This document shows positions 16,527-27,342 of a stretch of DNA of 64,000 nucleotides, piece by piece (within the stretch, counting starts at the first letter, position 1; every line of letters begins with the position of its first letter). This DNA is from Sphingobium nicotianae (GTDB taxonomy: Bacteria > Pseudomonadota > Alphaproteobacteria > Sphingomonadales > Sphingomonadaceae), in NCBI RefSeq assembly GCF_018603885.1, contig NZ_JAHGAW010000002.1, positions 62,001 to 126,000 of the forward strand, given 5' to 3'. Both the position numbers and the translations under genes were made by a program. The notes below the pieces were generated by a model. The model did not search any database. It saw only the letters and a program-made list of their open reading frames with translations, and was not told where the DNA came from.

Positions 16527-17687
16527 TTATTCCAAAATACGACCTTGCTTATCAATGGCTCGATCTGGCGCTCCAAACCTTAATGCCAAGTACGCCTTCT
16601 CACCTCGAAAATAGGGAGCCAATTTTTTTGCAACTATCTCCCAGTTGGGATCTAGAACATCATAATCATAGTCAGAGGGCGCAATGGTCTTAGTAAAAGA
16701 ATCCGGAATGTTGTCCGATCCAAAAGATTTATGTAGATAGAATGGCAATATATATATTAACATATACTTTCTAAAAGAATAAGAATTCCAAAATATTAAA
16801 TTATCTTCAAAAAAAAGTTCAAAGTATCTTATAACTCTATTTCTTCTTGTTCTAGACATTGGATGCGTGAGTGACTTTTTTTCGCGCAAGGCAAAAATCA
16901 AAAAAGAAATTTCAAAGCTTAATAACGATACGATGATATTGAATGAAAATTGGTTCAAATTCATTACTCTGGAGTCGATAACTTTTTTTGTTATATTTTC
17001 GACTTCAGCTAATGGATATTCGTTCATCACATGAGCTATTGTTGCTCTGTCGTCGCAAAAAACCTCAACAGCAAAATTTTCTTCATCACTTAATTCGTCA
17101 AAGTCTTTGCCATCTCTTTTGTTAGCGAGATACTCAGCATGTCCGCACCAAATATGGGAGAATTCATGCTGAAAAATCCAATGTAAAGTGCTCTTAAAAA
17201 AGATTTTGATCAAATCAAAATCAAAATCGCTAAGATCTTCAGACAATTCGGACAGACCGAATTCGTTCTGCGAATGAATATCAACAATTACATCACTATA
17301 CACATCGTTAATTCGAGGTTGGTCGGCTTCTCCCATAAAGATTGACATAAAACCATTCTCAACGATAGCGGCGATCATTTTCCAAGTGGATGCAGCTAAA
17401 CTAATGTATATACCAACATAATCTATTCCTTCTTGATATCGCGCGTGGGCGTTTATCAGTTTCCTCTTTGGATCACCCGGCCTGCCCAATAAATATCCAG
17501 CCATGATATTAACGCCGCGATGACCGTCTGATCGGTAACTTTCATTTAGATCATTTGAGAAATCTAGAAATTCTTCAACAACCTCTATAGAGGATATACA
17601 AAATAACCTAGCATGCTTTGAGGTGTACAAAGCAGGGTCTGGCACGAATTCTCCGCCATAGTCATTTGCAAAAGTGGAAAATGGCAT
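16527..17687 (-). CDS. AT-rich HExxH metallopeptidase-like protein, horizontally acquired
   Basis: 386 residues of no family I can name with certainty. It has HEFSHIWCGH (H174-E175-x2-H178, then GH) and, 30 residues on, EENFAVEVFCDDRAT, whose E208 and following CDD fit the E/D-rich third-ligand segment of zincin proteases. This HExxH...GH...E..CD.xA layout recalls the Lit/peptidase U49-type exclusion proteases, but that is an inference. There is no signal peptide; residues about 230-250 and 300-320 are hydrophobic. Base composition is roughly one third G+C by eye against about two thirds around it, with rare AT-rich codons, so recent transfer is very likely. It starts 37 bases after the uvrA stop on the same strand and has only a weak ribosome site, so it may depend on uvrA transcription. 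Confidence 0.7.
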   Translation of the reverse strand: MPFSTFANDYGGEFVPDPALYTSKHARLFCISSIEVVEEFLDFSNDLNESYRSDGHRGVNIMAGYLLGRPGDPKRKLINAHARYQEGIDYVGIYISLAASTWKMIAAIVENGFMSIFMGEADQPRINDVYSDVIVDIHSQNEFGLSELSEDLSDFDFDLIKIFFKSTLHWIFQHEFSHIWCGHAEYLANKRDGKDFDELSDEENFAVEVFCDDRATIAHVMNEYPLAEVENITKKVIDSRVMNLNQFSFNIIVSLLSFEISFLIFALREKKSLTHPMSRTRRNRVIRYFELFFEDNLIFWNSYSFRKYMLIYILPFYLHKSFGSDNIPDSFTKTIAPSDYDYDVLDPNWEIVAKKLAPYFRGEKAYLALRFGAPDRAIDKQGRILE

Positions 17688-17724
17688 CGATCAACTATCT
17701 CAACCTACTTTTCGCGAGGCTTGC

Positions 17725-20649
<2,925 letters not shown>

Positions 20650-20656
20650 GCGCTCC

Positions 20657-20671
20657 GTTCTATCTCTGTTC
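20657..20671 (-). promoter_or_regulatory. LexA (SOS) box upstream of uvrA
   Basis: GTTC-TATCTCT-GTTC on the + strand (GAAC-N7-GAAC on the coding strand) is an exact match to the alphaproteobacterial SOS box GTTC-N7-GTTC. It ends 8 bases before the uvrA ATG, overlapping the region just before the ribosome site, so LexA would block transcription directly. Confidence 0.85.
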
Positions 20672-20818
20672 TATTTGGGAATCCAGACAGGAAGATAGGA
20701 GCGGGCGGCGCGAAATGCGAGGGGGACGTGGTCGGCGGCCCCGACCTGCTGACAGCATTATGTCAGCAGTCGACCGGCGGCGCTGAAGACGGCTGTCGGC
20801 GCGAGCATGCCCGCGCCA

Positions 20819-21025
20819 TCAGCGTGACGAGCAGGTGCGCCAGCACAGGTCGAGCGCCAGCCGGATGCCGGCGACGGTCGCTTCCGCAGCGAACCGGCCG
20901 GGATCGAGCGCGATCGTCATGGCGAAGCTGGTCGCACGACTGGCGTGGACCATCATCTGATGAAACGCTGCGCCGGCCAGAGCGGACGACAGGGCCAGCG
21001 CGGTGACGAGGGCGGGCTTGGGCAT
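20819..21025 (-). CDS. Small exported hypothetical protein
   Basis: 68 residues beginning MPKPALVTALALSSALAGAAFH, a signal-like hydrophobic stretch, with no recognised domain. GAGGT lies 8 nt before the ATG at 21025. It diverges from the AraC-type regulator. Weak evidence; could be a chance frame. Confidence 0.4.
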   Translation of the reverse strand: MPKPALVTALALSSALAGAAFHQMMVHASRATSFAMTIALDPGRFAAEATVAGIRLALDLCWRTCSSR

Positions 21026-21227
21026 GACGGTTGACCTCGGTGTGACGTGACTTGCGCGCAGACGGCATGCCGGCGGGCGGTGCGGCTCCTCTACGGCCGG
21101 CCTGGCACCTGGGATTGAACGCAACGGCTATTCGCGCGGATGCCGCTGGCTGCCAGCTGCCTGCCCGCAGCGAGACGGGCCGGACCGAGGGGCTTTCAAT
21201 TGCGCCGGGAGTCGCTAGAAAAATCCC

Positions 21228-21983
21228 ATGGCAAGGGGGCGGGCCAAACTCGCAATATCGCAGGGCGTGAGCGTCTGGGTGCTGGAGGCTCTGGACGGCT
21301 TCGGCGATGCCGAGGTGCATGCGCATCACGCGATCCAGATTTCGCTCTGCCTCTCCGGCGCGCTGGCGCTTGTCGGCGCGGGAAAGACCGTTCGTGCCTC
21401 AGGCATCGCGGTCGCGGCCGATTTCCCGCACCGGCTGGAGGCGCAGGGGCTCATGGCCTTCATCTTCGTCGAGCCGGAAAGCCGCGTCGGCCGGGCGCTG
21501 CGTCAGGGCCTGCTCGGGCAGGACAGCATGCGGGCGTTCGATACCACGGCCATGGAGACGCATCTGGAGAGGCTGCGCGCGACGTTCGTGGCGGGACTGG
21601 ACGTCGAGACACTGCTGGATGCGGCCCGCGAGGCGGTAAACGTGCTGGCTCCGGGCGCGCCGGCGCTCCTGCCCGATCCGCGCATCCAGAAGATCATCGA
21701 CTATGCCAATGCACATCTCGACGAGCCGCTCAGTCTCGCCGAGGCATCGGCGGGCGTCCACCTCTCGCCAAGCCGCCTGCGCCACCTGTTCGTCGAGCAG
21801 ACCGGCCTCGCCTTCAAGACCTATATGCTGTGGCTGCGGCTGGTGCGGGCGGTGCAGGTCTATTCGGAAGGCCAGTCGCTGACCGAGGCGGCGCATGCGG
21901 CGGGATTTTCGGACTCGGCGCACTTCAGCCGCGTGTTCCGGCGCACCTTCGGTACGCCGGCGACCCACCTGACGCGACTTTAG
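21228..21983 (+). CDS. AraC-family transcriptional regulator
   Basis: 251 residues. The N-terminal ~130 residues form a small cupin-like sensor (HAHHAIQISLCLSG). The C-terminal two-HTH AraC domain is clear from about 155: IIDYANAHLDEPLSLAEAS, HLSPSRLRHLFVEQTGLAF, LTEAAHAAGFSDSAHFSRVFRRTFG. It lies 66 bases before the metallothionein-like gene on the same strand, so it may control it. Inducer unknown. Confidence 0.9.
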   Translation: MARGRAKLAISQGVSVWVLEALDGFGDAEVHAHHAIQISLCLSGALALVGAGKTVRASGIAVAADFPHRLEAQGLMAFIFVEPESRVGRALRQGLLGQDSMRAFDTTAMETHLERLRATFVAGLDVETLLDAAREAVNVLAPGAPALLPDPRIQKIIDYANAHLDEPLSLAEASAGVHLSPSRLRHLFVEQTGLAFKTYMLWLRLVRAVQVYSEGQSLTEAAHAAGFSDSAHFSRVFRRTFGTPATHLTRL

Positions 21984-22049
21984 CCCTTGCGTTCAATCGG
22001 GCGGTTCGGATCGGGACTAGGACGGCCTCCTCACCAAAGGAGCCTCATC

Positions 22050-22208
22050 ATGACCATCTACACGATCAACGACCAGAACCGTTCCGCCGGGTGCGCCTGC
22101 ATCGTCTGCACTTGCGAAGCCTGCGCCTGCGCACTGGCCGCCACCGAGAAATGCGGGCGCCCGGACTGCACGTGCGGTCCCGACTGCCGCTGCAACCGCC
22201 GCGACTAG
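22050..22208 (+). CDS. Cysteine-rich metallothionein-like peptide
   Basis: 52 residues with 11 cysteines: six in CACIVCTCEACAC and five in KCGRPDCTCGPDCRC, i.e. CxC and CxxC/CxxxC clusters as in metallothioneins. The N-terminal MTIYTINDQNRSAG has no signal, so it is probably cytosolic. AAGGAGCCTCATC precedes ATG 22050. Metal buffering (zinc, copper or cadmium) is the likely role; bacterial metallothioneins are sparse and divergent, so family assignment is tentative. Followed by a palindromic repeat. Confidence 0.75.
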   Translation: MTIYTINDQNRSAGCACIVCTCEACACALAATEKCGRPDCTCGPDCRCNRRD

Positions 22209-22251
22209 AAGCTCTCCGTCGCGACACGACGCCATCGGGACGTCCATTTAG

Positions 22252-22386
22252 CCCTCTCCCGCAAGCGGGAGAGGGTTGGGTGAGGGTCTTTTTTTGTAAG
22301 TCCCACACGGTAAGCCCGAAACAGACCCTCACCCTCCCACCGCTGCGCGATGGGCCCCTCCCTCTCCCGCGAAGGCGGGAGAGGGG
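22252..22386. repeat. Palindromic element 1 of a pair around the PLD gene
   Basis: Left arm CCCTCTCCCGCAAGCGGGAG...GGGTGAGGGTCTTTTTTT and right arm with ACCCTCACCCTCC ...CCCTCTCCCGCGAAGGCGGG. Each arm is a hairpin of its own. Part of the 440-base gap 22209-22648; the rest (22387-22648) shows no gene. Confidence 0.75.
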
Positions 22387-22648
22387 CTAAGCACCGCGTC
22401 ACGCCGACATAGACCGTTCCGGTGAGCGGGCGCGACGAGATGCAAGTGGATCGACATCGCGCCGCATGGTGCGGCGCTGCCAGGTTCCGCCCTCGCAAGA
22501 ATGCCTGACAAACAAAACGCCCTGTCGCCATCCCGTGCCTTCTTTGATCTCCGCAGCAGTTCCGCTATGATCTGCGGCAGACTCCGGGACGCCTTACAGC
22601 AACAATCGCATTGCCTGACCAAGACCCCCTTATCGGGAGCCTGTCCCC

Positions 22649-24457
22649 ATGCGCTTCAGTTCACAGACAGTCGGCGGCTACCGCGTTCATGCGGTGAGCG
22701 GCGTCAACACGGTGTCGTTCGGGATCGCGTTCGCCGCGGCGGATACGACCGGGCTGCTCGGCTTCGCGGTCGAGCGGGAGGATCCGACCGAGAACGAGAA
22801 ATATTATATGTACGGCTTCAAGGTGTTCGAATCCGTCTATGGCGAATTCGGCCCGGATCAGGCGGCGAGCACGTTCGACCAGCCGGTGCAGAGCTTCGTG
22901 TGGGACGATTTCACCGCCAAGCCGGATCGCGACTATATCTACCGCTTCTATCCGCTGAAGGGGGCGCCCAAGAATCTCGATCGCAGCGCGCCGCCGATCC
23001 CGATCAGGAGCCACACCGAGCCGCTCTTCTCGACCGGGCCGCACGACGTCTTCTTCAATCGCGGCGTGGCGAGCAGCCAGGCCTATGTCCGCAAGTTCGG
23101 CTATGAGAAGCCGGACGAGATCGCCGATCCGGCCAAGCGGCTGGCGGCGCTGCAATGGCTGAGCCGCGACCTCGACGAAGCGATCTACAGGTTCATCGAC
23201 ACGGCGCAGGCGGGCGACTCTATTCTGGGCTGCTTCTACGAATTTCATTACAAGCCGGTGCTGACCGCGCTCAAGGCGGCGATCGACCGCGGCGTGATCG
23301 TGAAGCTGATTATCGACAGCAAGGACAACAGCTATACCGACAAGAAGGGCCTGTTCCACGAGGCCTTCCCGCGCAAGGCCAACCGGGACGCGGTGGCCGA
23401 GGCCGGCATCCCGGCCAGCGCCATCGCGCTGTGGCGCGAGGCCAATCCCAACGACATCCAGCACAACAAGTTCATGGTGCTGCTGCAGGGCGCGGCGGGG
23501 ACGCCCAAGCAGGTGTGGACCGGATCGACCAACATCTCGCTGGGCGGCATCCACGGCCAGACCAATGTCGGCCACTGGGTGCGCGACGCGGCCGTGGCCG
23601 AGCGGTTCAAGGCCTATTGGGACCTGCTCTCGGGCGATCCGGGCGCGCCGGACGGGGCGAGCGCGGCGGATGCGCGGCGGCTGCGCGCGGCCTATCGCGA
23701 TGCGGTCGCGGGGCTGGAGGCGGTGCCGCACGACTGGCATGCGCTGCAGCCCGGCACGGTGCCGGTGTTCAGCCCGCGCACCGGGCTCGACATTCTCGAC
23801 ATGTATTTCGCGATGGTCGACGATGCCGAGCGCCTCTCCTGCATCACGCTGGCCTTCGGCGTGAACGGGCTGCTGAAGGACAAGCTGCTCGACAATCCCT
23901 TCCATGACGAGCGGCTGACCTTCCTGCTGCTCGAGAAGGAGGACAAGGCCAATCCCAAGTCGACCAAGCCGTTCGTGCCGCTGCGCGCCTCCAACAATGT
24001 CTATTCGGCCTGGGGCGCCTATATCACCGACCCGATCTATCGCTGGACGCGCGAGACGAGCCCATTGAAGCTCGGTCTCAACACGCATGTTCTCTATATC
24101 CACAGCAAGTTCCTGCTGATGGACCCGCTCGGCGCGGCGCCGGTCATCGTCACGGGATCGGCCAATTTCTCGGAAGCGTCGACCAACGCCAATGACGAGA
24201 ATATGCTGATCGTGAAGGGTGACCAGCGCGCGGCGGACATCTATTTCACCGAGTTCAACCGGCTGTTCTTCCATTATTATTTCCGCTCGATGTACGAGAA
24301 GCTGGATGGCGGGGCGGACACCGGCGGCGGCGCCGGCAAGGCGAGCAAGTTCCTGAGCGAGGATGATCGCTGGCTGGCGAAGTACAAGACGGCCGGGAGC
24401 CTCAAGGCCAAGCGGGTGGCGGTGTTCACGCATATGGCGAATGCGCAGCCGGGGTGA
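22649..24457 (+). CDS. Phospholipase D-like protein with asymmetric HKD motifs
   Basis: 602 residues. An N-terminal beta-rich domain (1-150) precedes two PLD half-domains. Motif 2 is canonical: H485-S-K487-x4-D492 followed by GSANFSEAS and NDEN. Motif 1 has H272-N-K274 but L at the D position, followed by GSTNISLGG. One active-site lobe therefore lacks the aspartate, as in some PLD nucleases and transferases. No signal peptide. Substrate (phospholipid or nucleic acid) cannot be told. Related palindromic elements lie on both sides. Confidence 0.8.
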   Translation: MRFSSQTVGGYRVHAVSGVNTVSFGIAFAAADTTGLLGFAVEREDPTENEKYYMYGFKVFESVYGEFGPDQAASTFDQPVQSFVWDDFTAKPDRDYIYRFYPLKGAPKNLDRSAPPIPIRSHTEPLFSTGPHDVFFNRGVASSQAYVRKFGYEKPDEIADPAKRLAALQWLSRDLDEAIYRFIDTAQAGDSILGCFYEFHYKPVLTALKAAIDRGVIVKLIIDSKDNSYTDKKGLFHEAFPRKANRDAVAEAGIPASAIALWREANPNDIQHNKFMVLLQGAAGTPKQVWTGSTNISLGGIHGQTNVGHWVRDAAVAERFKAYWDLLSGDPGAPDGASAADARRLRAAYRDAVAGLEAVPHDWHALQPGTVPVFSPRTGLDILDMYFAMVDDAERLSCITLAFGVNGLLKDKLLDNPFHDERLTFLLLEKEDKANPKSTKPFVPLRASNNVYSAWGAYITDPIYRWTRETSPLKLGLNTHVLYIHSKFLLMDPLGAAPVIVTGSANFSEASTNANDENMLIVKGDQRAADIYFTEFNRLFFHYYFRSMYEKLDGGADTGGGAGKASKFLSEDDRWLAKYKTAGSLKAKRVAVFTHMANAQPG

Positions 24458-24471
24458 GGGGCGGCTCTTGG

Positions 24472-24593
24472 CCCTCTCCCGCCTTTCGCGGGAGAGGGTT
24501 GGGTGAGGGTCTTCTTTTTCCGGCCCGTGAAGAAGAAGACCCTCACCCTCCCGTTTCGCGGGTCCCTCCCTCTCCCGCGAAGGCGGGAGAGGG
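24472..24593. repeat. Palindromic element 2 of the pair around the PLD gene
   Basis: Same vocabulary as 22252-22386: CCCTCTCCCGCCTTTCGCGG..., GGGTGAGGGTCTTCTTTTTC, then AAGAAGAAGACCCTCACCCT and a closing CCCTCTCCCGCGAAGGCGGG. It begins 14 bases after the PLD stop, so it may act as a transcript end. Confidence 0.8.
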
Positions 24594-24675
24594 TTTGAGC
24601 ACGCCGCGCCATCTCATCTCTTGCGTATCGCGCCCGGCCGCGTCATGATACCGTTGACAAAACAACGGAGGGGGC

Positions 24676-25539
24676 ATGACGCATCGTCGGTCTTGGACAA
24701 TTTCGGCCGGCATGGCGCTTGCCCTGCTCGCATCCCCGCTTGTCGCGCAGCGCGGTCCCGGGCCGCTGACGCCCGATCAGCTCGACAAGCTGGTGCCCAA
24801 GCATCCGGGCTATCTGGGCGCGCTGGCGCCGGAGAACCTCCGGAAGAAGCGGCCCGCGCCGGGCTTCGACCTGACCGGAACCTGGTTCGTCGACCTCTCC
24901 GAGGGCTTCAACAAGTTCATGTTCGGGCCGCCTTATCCCGACTTCCTGCCCGATGCGGCCAAGGCGCTGGCGGAAGGGCAGGCGGCGGCCAAGGCGGGCA
25001 GAACCTATCGCGACGCGATCGGCCAATGCTACCCGCCCGGCATGCCGATGATCATGACGCGGGTCTGGCCGATCGCGATGATCCAGCTGCCGACGGTGAT
25101 CTACATGGTGGCCGGTTTCGAGAACAGCTTCCGCGCGATCTATCTCGACGGGCGCGCGTTCAGCGATCCGGACACGGTGGTCCACAGCTATAACGGCGAA
25201 TCCATCGGCCATTGGGAAGGCAAGACGCTCGTCGTCGAGACGCGCTACATCGAGCCGGACAATCATTATATCGACAGCGGCATCCCGGTCTCCGACGACT
25301 TCGCGATGACCGAGCGGATGACGATGCTCGACGGCGGCAGGACGCTGCAGATCGAGTATATCATGACCGACCCGCAGAACTGGAAAGGCGAGTGGCGCAA
25401 CACCAAGCGCTGGACGCGGCAGGACCATACCGACATTGGCGAGGTCGAGTGCATCCTCGCCAACAACGCGCACCTGCCCGGCACCGATCTGGGCAACAGC
25501 AAGGTCGGCGATGCGGGCGACACGGAGCCCAGGCCATGA
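24676..25539 (+). CDS. Secreted hypothetical protein, family A member 1
   Basis: 287 residues with a cleavable signal (MALALLASPLVAQ). Core motif SIGHWEGKTLVVET is shared with the last gene of this operon (26316-27128). Contains QCYPPGMPMIM and a C-terminal ECILANN with paired cysteines. GGAGGGGGC precedes ATG 24676. Unknown function; family seen with DUF6152 proteins here, and not recognised by me elsewhere. Its stop overlaps the next start (ATGA). Confidence 0.7.
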   Translation: MTHRRSWTISAGMALALLASPLVAQRGPGPLTPDQLDKLVPKHPGYLGALAPENLRKKRPAPGFDLTGTWFVDLSEGFNKFMFGPPYPDFLPDAAKALAEGQAAAKAGRTYRDAIGQCYPPGMPMIMTRVWPIAMIQLPTVIYMVAGFENSFRAIYLDGRAFSDPDTVVHSYNGESIGHWEGKTLVVETRYIEPDNHYIDSGIPVSDDFAMTERMTMLDGGRTLQIEYIMTDPQNWKGEWRNTKRWTRQDHTDIGEVECILANNAHLPGTDLGNSKVGDAGDTEPRP

Positions 25540-25940
25540 GCCGGGCGAGACTGGCGGCGCTGCTTGTGGCGATCGCCGCGCCGGCGGCCGGGCATCACAG
25601 CTTCGCGATGTTCGACCAGACCAGGAAGCTGGTGCTCAAGGGCACCGTCGCGGCGTTCCAATGGACCAACCCGCACGCCTTCCTGGAGCTGGACGTGCCG
25701 GGCGCGGGCGGGGCGAGCACGCACTGGAGCATCGAGCTCAACAGCCCGAACAACCTGACCCGGCAGGGCTGGCGGCGCACCTCGATCAAGCCGGGCGACA
25801 TCGTCTCGGTGACGATCAACCCGCTGCGCAACGGCAAGCCGGGCGGACTGTTCAATGCGGTGGTGCTGGCCGACGGCAAGGTGCTGACCGAGAAGGCCTT
25901 CGAGACCGGCAAGCCGATCAACGTGCCCGGTGCGAATTGA
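25536..25940 (+). CDS. DUF6152-type secreted protein 1
   Basis: 134 residues: signal peptide (LAALLVAIAAPAAG) then HHSFAMFDQTRKLVLKGTV, FQWTNPHAFLELDV and IELNSPNNLTRQGWRR, the DUF6152 pattern. Role unknown, periplasmic. The 4-base overlap with the previous gene and ~10-base gap to the next show an operon. Paralogue of the next gene. Confidence 0.85.
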   Translation: MSRARLAALLVAIAAPAAGHHSFAMFDQTRKLVLKGTVAAFQWTNPHAFLELDVPGAGGASTHWSIELNSPNNLTRQGWRRTSIKPGDIVSVTINPLRNGKPGGLFNAVVLADGKVLTEKAFETGKPINVPGAN

Positions 25941-25950
25941 GGAGCGGAGA

Positions 25951-26319
25951 ATGATGCGGAAGACTCTCCTGTGCGCCGGCCTCGCGCTGGCGACGCTATC
26001 GGGCGCGGCGGACGCGCACCACAGCTATGCGATGTTCGACATGACCCGCAGCGCCGACCTCAGGGGGACGGTGGTGCAGTTCAAATGGACCAATCCGCAT
26101 GCCTGGATCGTGATCGGGGTGAAGGATGCGGCGGGCAATGTGGTCAACTGGAACATCGAGATGAACAGCCCCAACAATCTGGCGCTGCTCGGCTGGAAGC
26201 GATCGAGCCTCAAGACGGGCGATCAGGTGACCATCACGGTGCATCCGCTCAAGGGCGACAAGGCGGGCGGATCGTTCATGTCCGCCGTGCTGGCCGACGG
26301 ATCGACACTGAAGGGATGA
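25951..26319 (+). CDS. DUF6152-type secreted protein 2
   Basis: 122 residues, closely paralogous to the preceding product: HHSYAMFDMTRSADLRGTV, FKWTNPHAWIVIGV, IEMNSPNNLALLGWKRSSLK, with a signal peptide at the N-terminus. GGAGCGGAGA directly precedes ATG 25951. Stop overlaps the next start (ATGA at 26316). Confidence 0.85.
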   Translation: MMRKTLLCAGLALATLSGAADAHHSYAMFDMTRSADLRGTVVQFKWTNPHAWIVIGVKDAAGNVVNWNIEMNSPNNLALLGWKRSSLKTGDQVTITVHPLKGDKAGGSFMSAVLADGSTLKG

Positions 26320-27128
26320 GCGGCATGGCATGGAGTGGCAAGGCGGCGCTGATCGCGCTGCTGATGGCGGGTGCGGGCGCGGCGAGCGCGCAGCCGGGGG
26401 CGGTGGTGACCTCCGATCCGATCAAGGGACTGGCGCAAGGCACCGGCGCGCCCTTCCCCAAGGGGCACCAGGCCGCGCTGGATGCGCTGCCCGACTGGGG
26501 CGGCATCTGGTTCGTGGTCTTCCCGCGCGGGCCGGGCGCAGGCGCGCCGCCGCCACCGCCCAGGCTCAAGGGCAAATATAAGGACGACTATGAGGCGTGG
26601 CGAAAGGCGCTCGCGGCCAGCAACGGCGTCGAGAAGAAGACTTCCTCCAACTGCAGCCCGCCGGGTATGCCGGGGATCATGCAGATCCCGCAATATCCCT
26701 TCGAGTTCCTGTTCACGCCGGGGCGGGTGACGATCAACCAGGAAGCCTGGATGCAGACGCGCAAGATCTGGACCGACGGGCGCCCGCATCAGGAGGATCC
26801 CGACCCCAGCTTCATGGGCGACAGCATCGGCCATTGGGAGGGCGGCACGCTGGTGGTCGACACGATCGGCATCAATGCGGGCCTGCAGCTGCAGGCCGGC
26901 ATGGCGCATTCGGACAAGCTGAAGATCACCGAGCGCATCCACCTCTCGACCAGCGATCCGGACGTGCTGATCAACGAGATGACCTACACCGACCCGGACG
27001 CGCTGGAGGAGCCCTACACCAAGACCGTGACCTATCATCGCGACCGCTACGGGGCGCTGCTCGAGTTCGAATGCTCGGAGAATGACCGCAACCCGGTGGA
27101 CGAGAAGGGGGATACGCAGTTCAATTGA
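26316..27128 (+). CDS. Secreted hypothetical protein, family A member 2
   Basis: 270 residues with signal peptide (ALIALLMAGAGAASAQ). Shares SIGHWEGGTLVVDT, CSPPGMPGIMQIP and a cysteine near the end (LEFECSEND) with the first gene of the operon, so it is its paralogue. Start ATG 26316 overlaps the previous stop; ATG 26325 is an alternative. Gene order A-B-B-A is notable. Function unknown. Confidence 0.72.
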   Translation: MSGMAWSGKAALIALLMAGAGAASAQPGAVVTSDPIKGLAQGTGAPFPKGHQAALDALPDWGGIWFVVFPRGPGAGAPPPPPRLKGKYKDDYEAWRKALAASNGVEKKTSSNCSPPGMPGIMQIPQYPFEFLFTPGRVTINQEAWMQTRKIWTDGRPHQEDPDPSFMGDSIGHWEGGTLVVDTIGINAGLQLQAGMAHSDKLKITERIHLSTSDPDVLINEMTYTDPDALEEPYTKTVTYHRDRYGALLEFECSENDRNPVDEKGDTQFN

Positions 27129-27342
27129 GGGGGTGATTGGGGGCGAGGAGGGCTGCCGGGAGGCGGGATACGGGGTATCCCGATGCAACGGATATCCCAA
27201 TGGATTGAGGGGCCGCTCCCCGCGCCCTTCGTGCCGTCCGCTAAACCGGCCGCTCATCCCGATAGCTGCCTGTTCGGATACGACGACATAGCGGACATAT
27301 AGCGCGGCGGCAGCGCACCGACGGGTGCGCTGCTACCAACTT

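Noticed and set aside
22661..24433. 590-codon leftward frame opposite the PLD-like gene
   Set aside because: Antisense artefact; no motifs, low-complexity composition.
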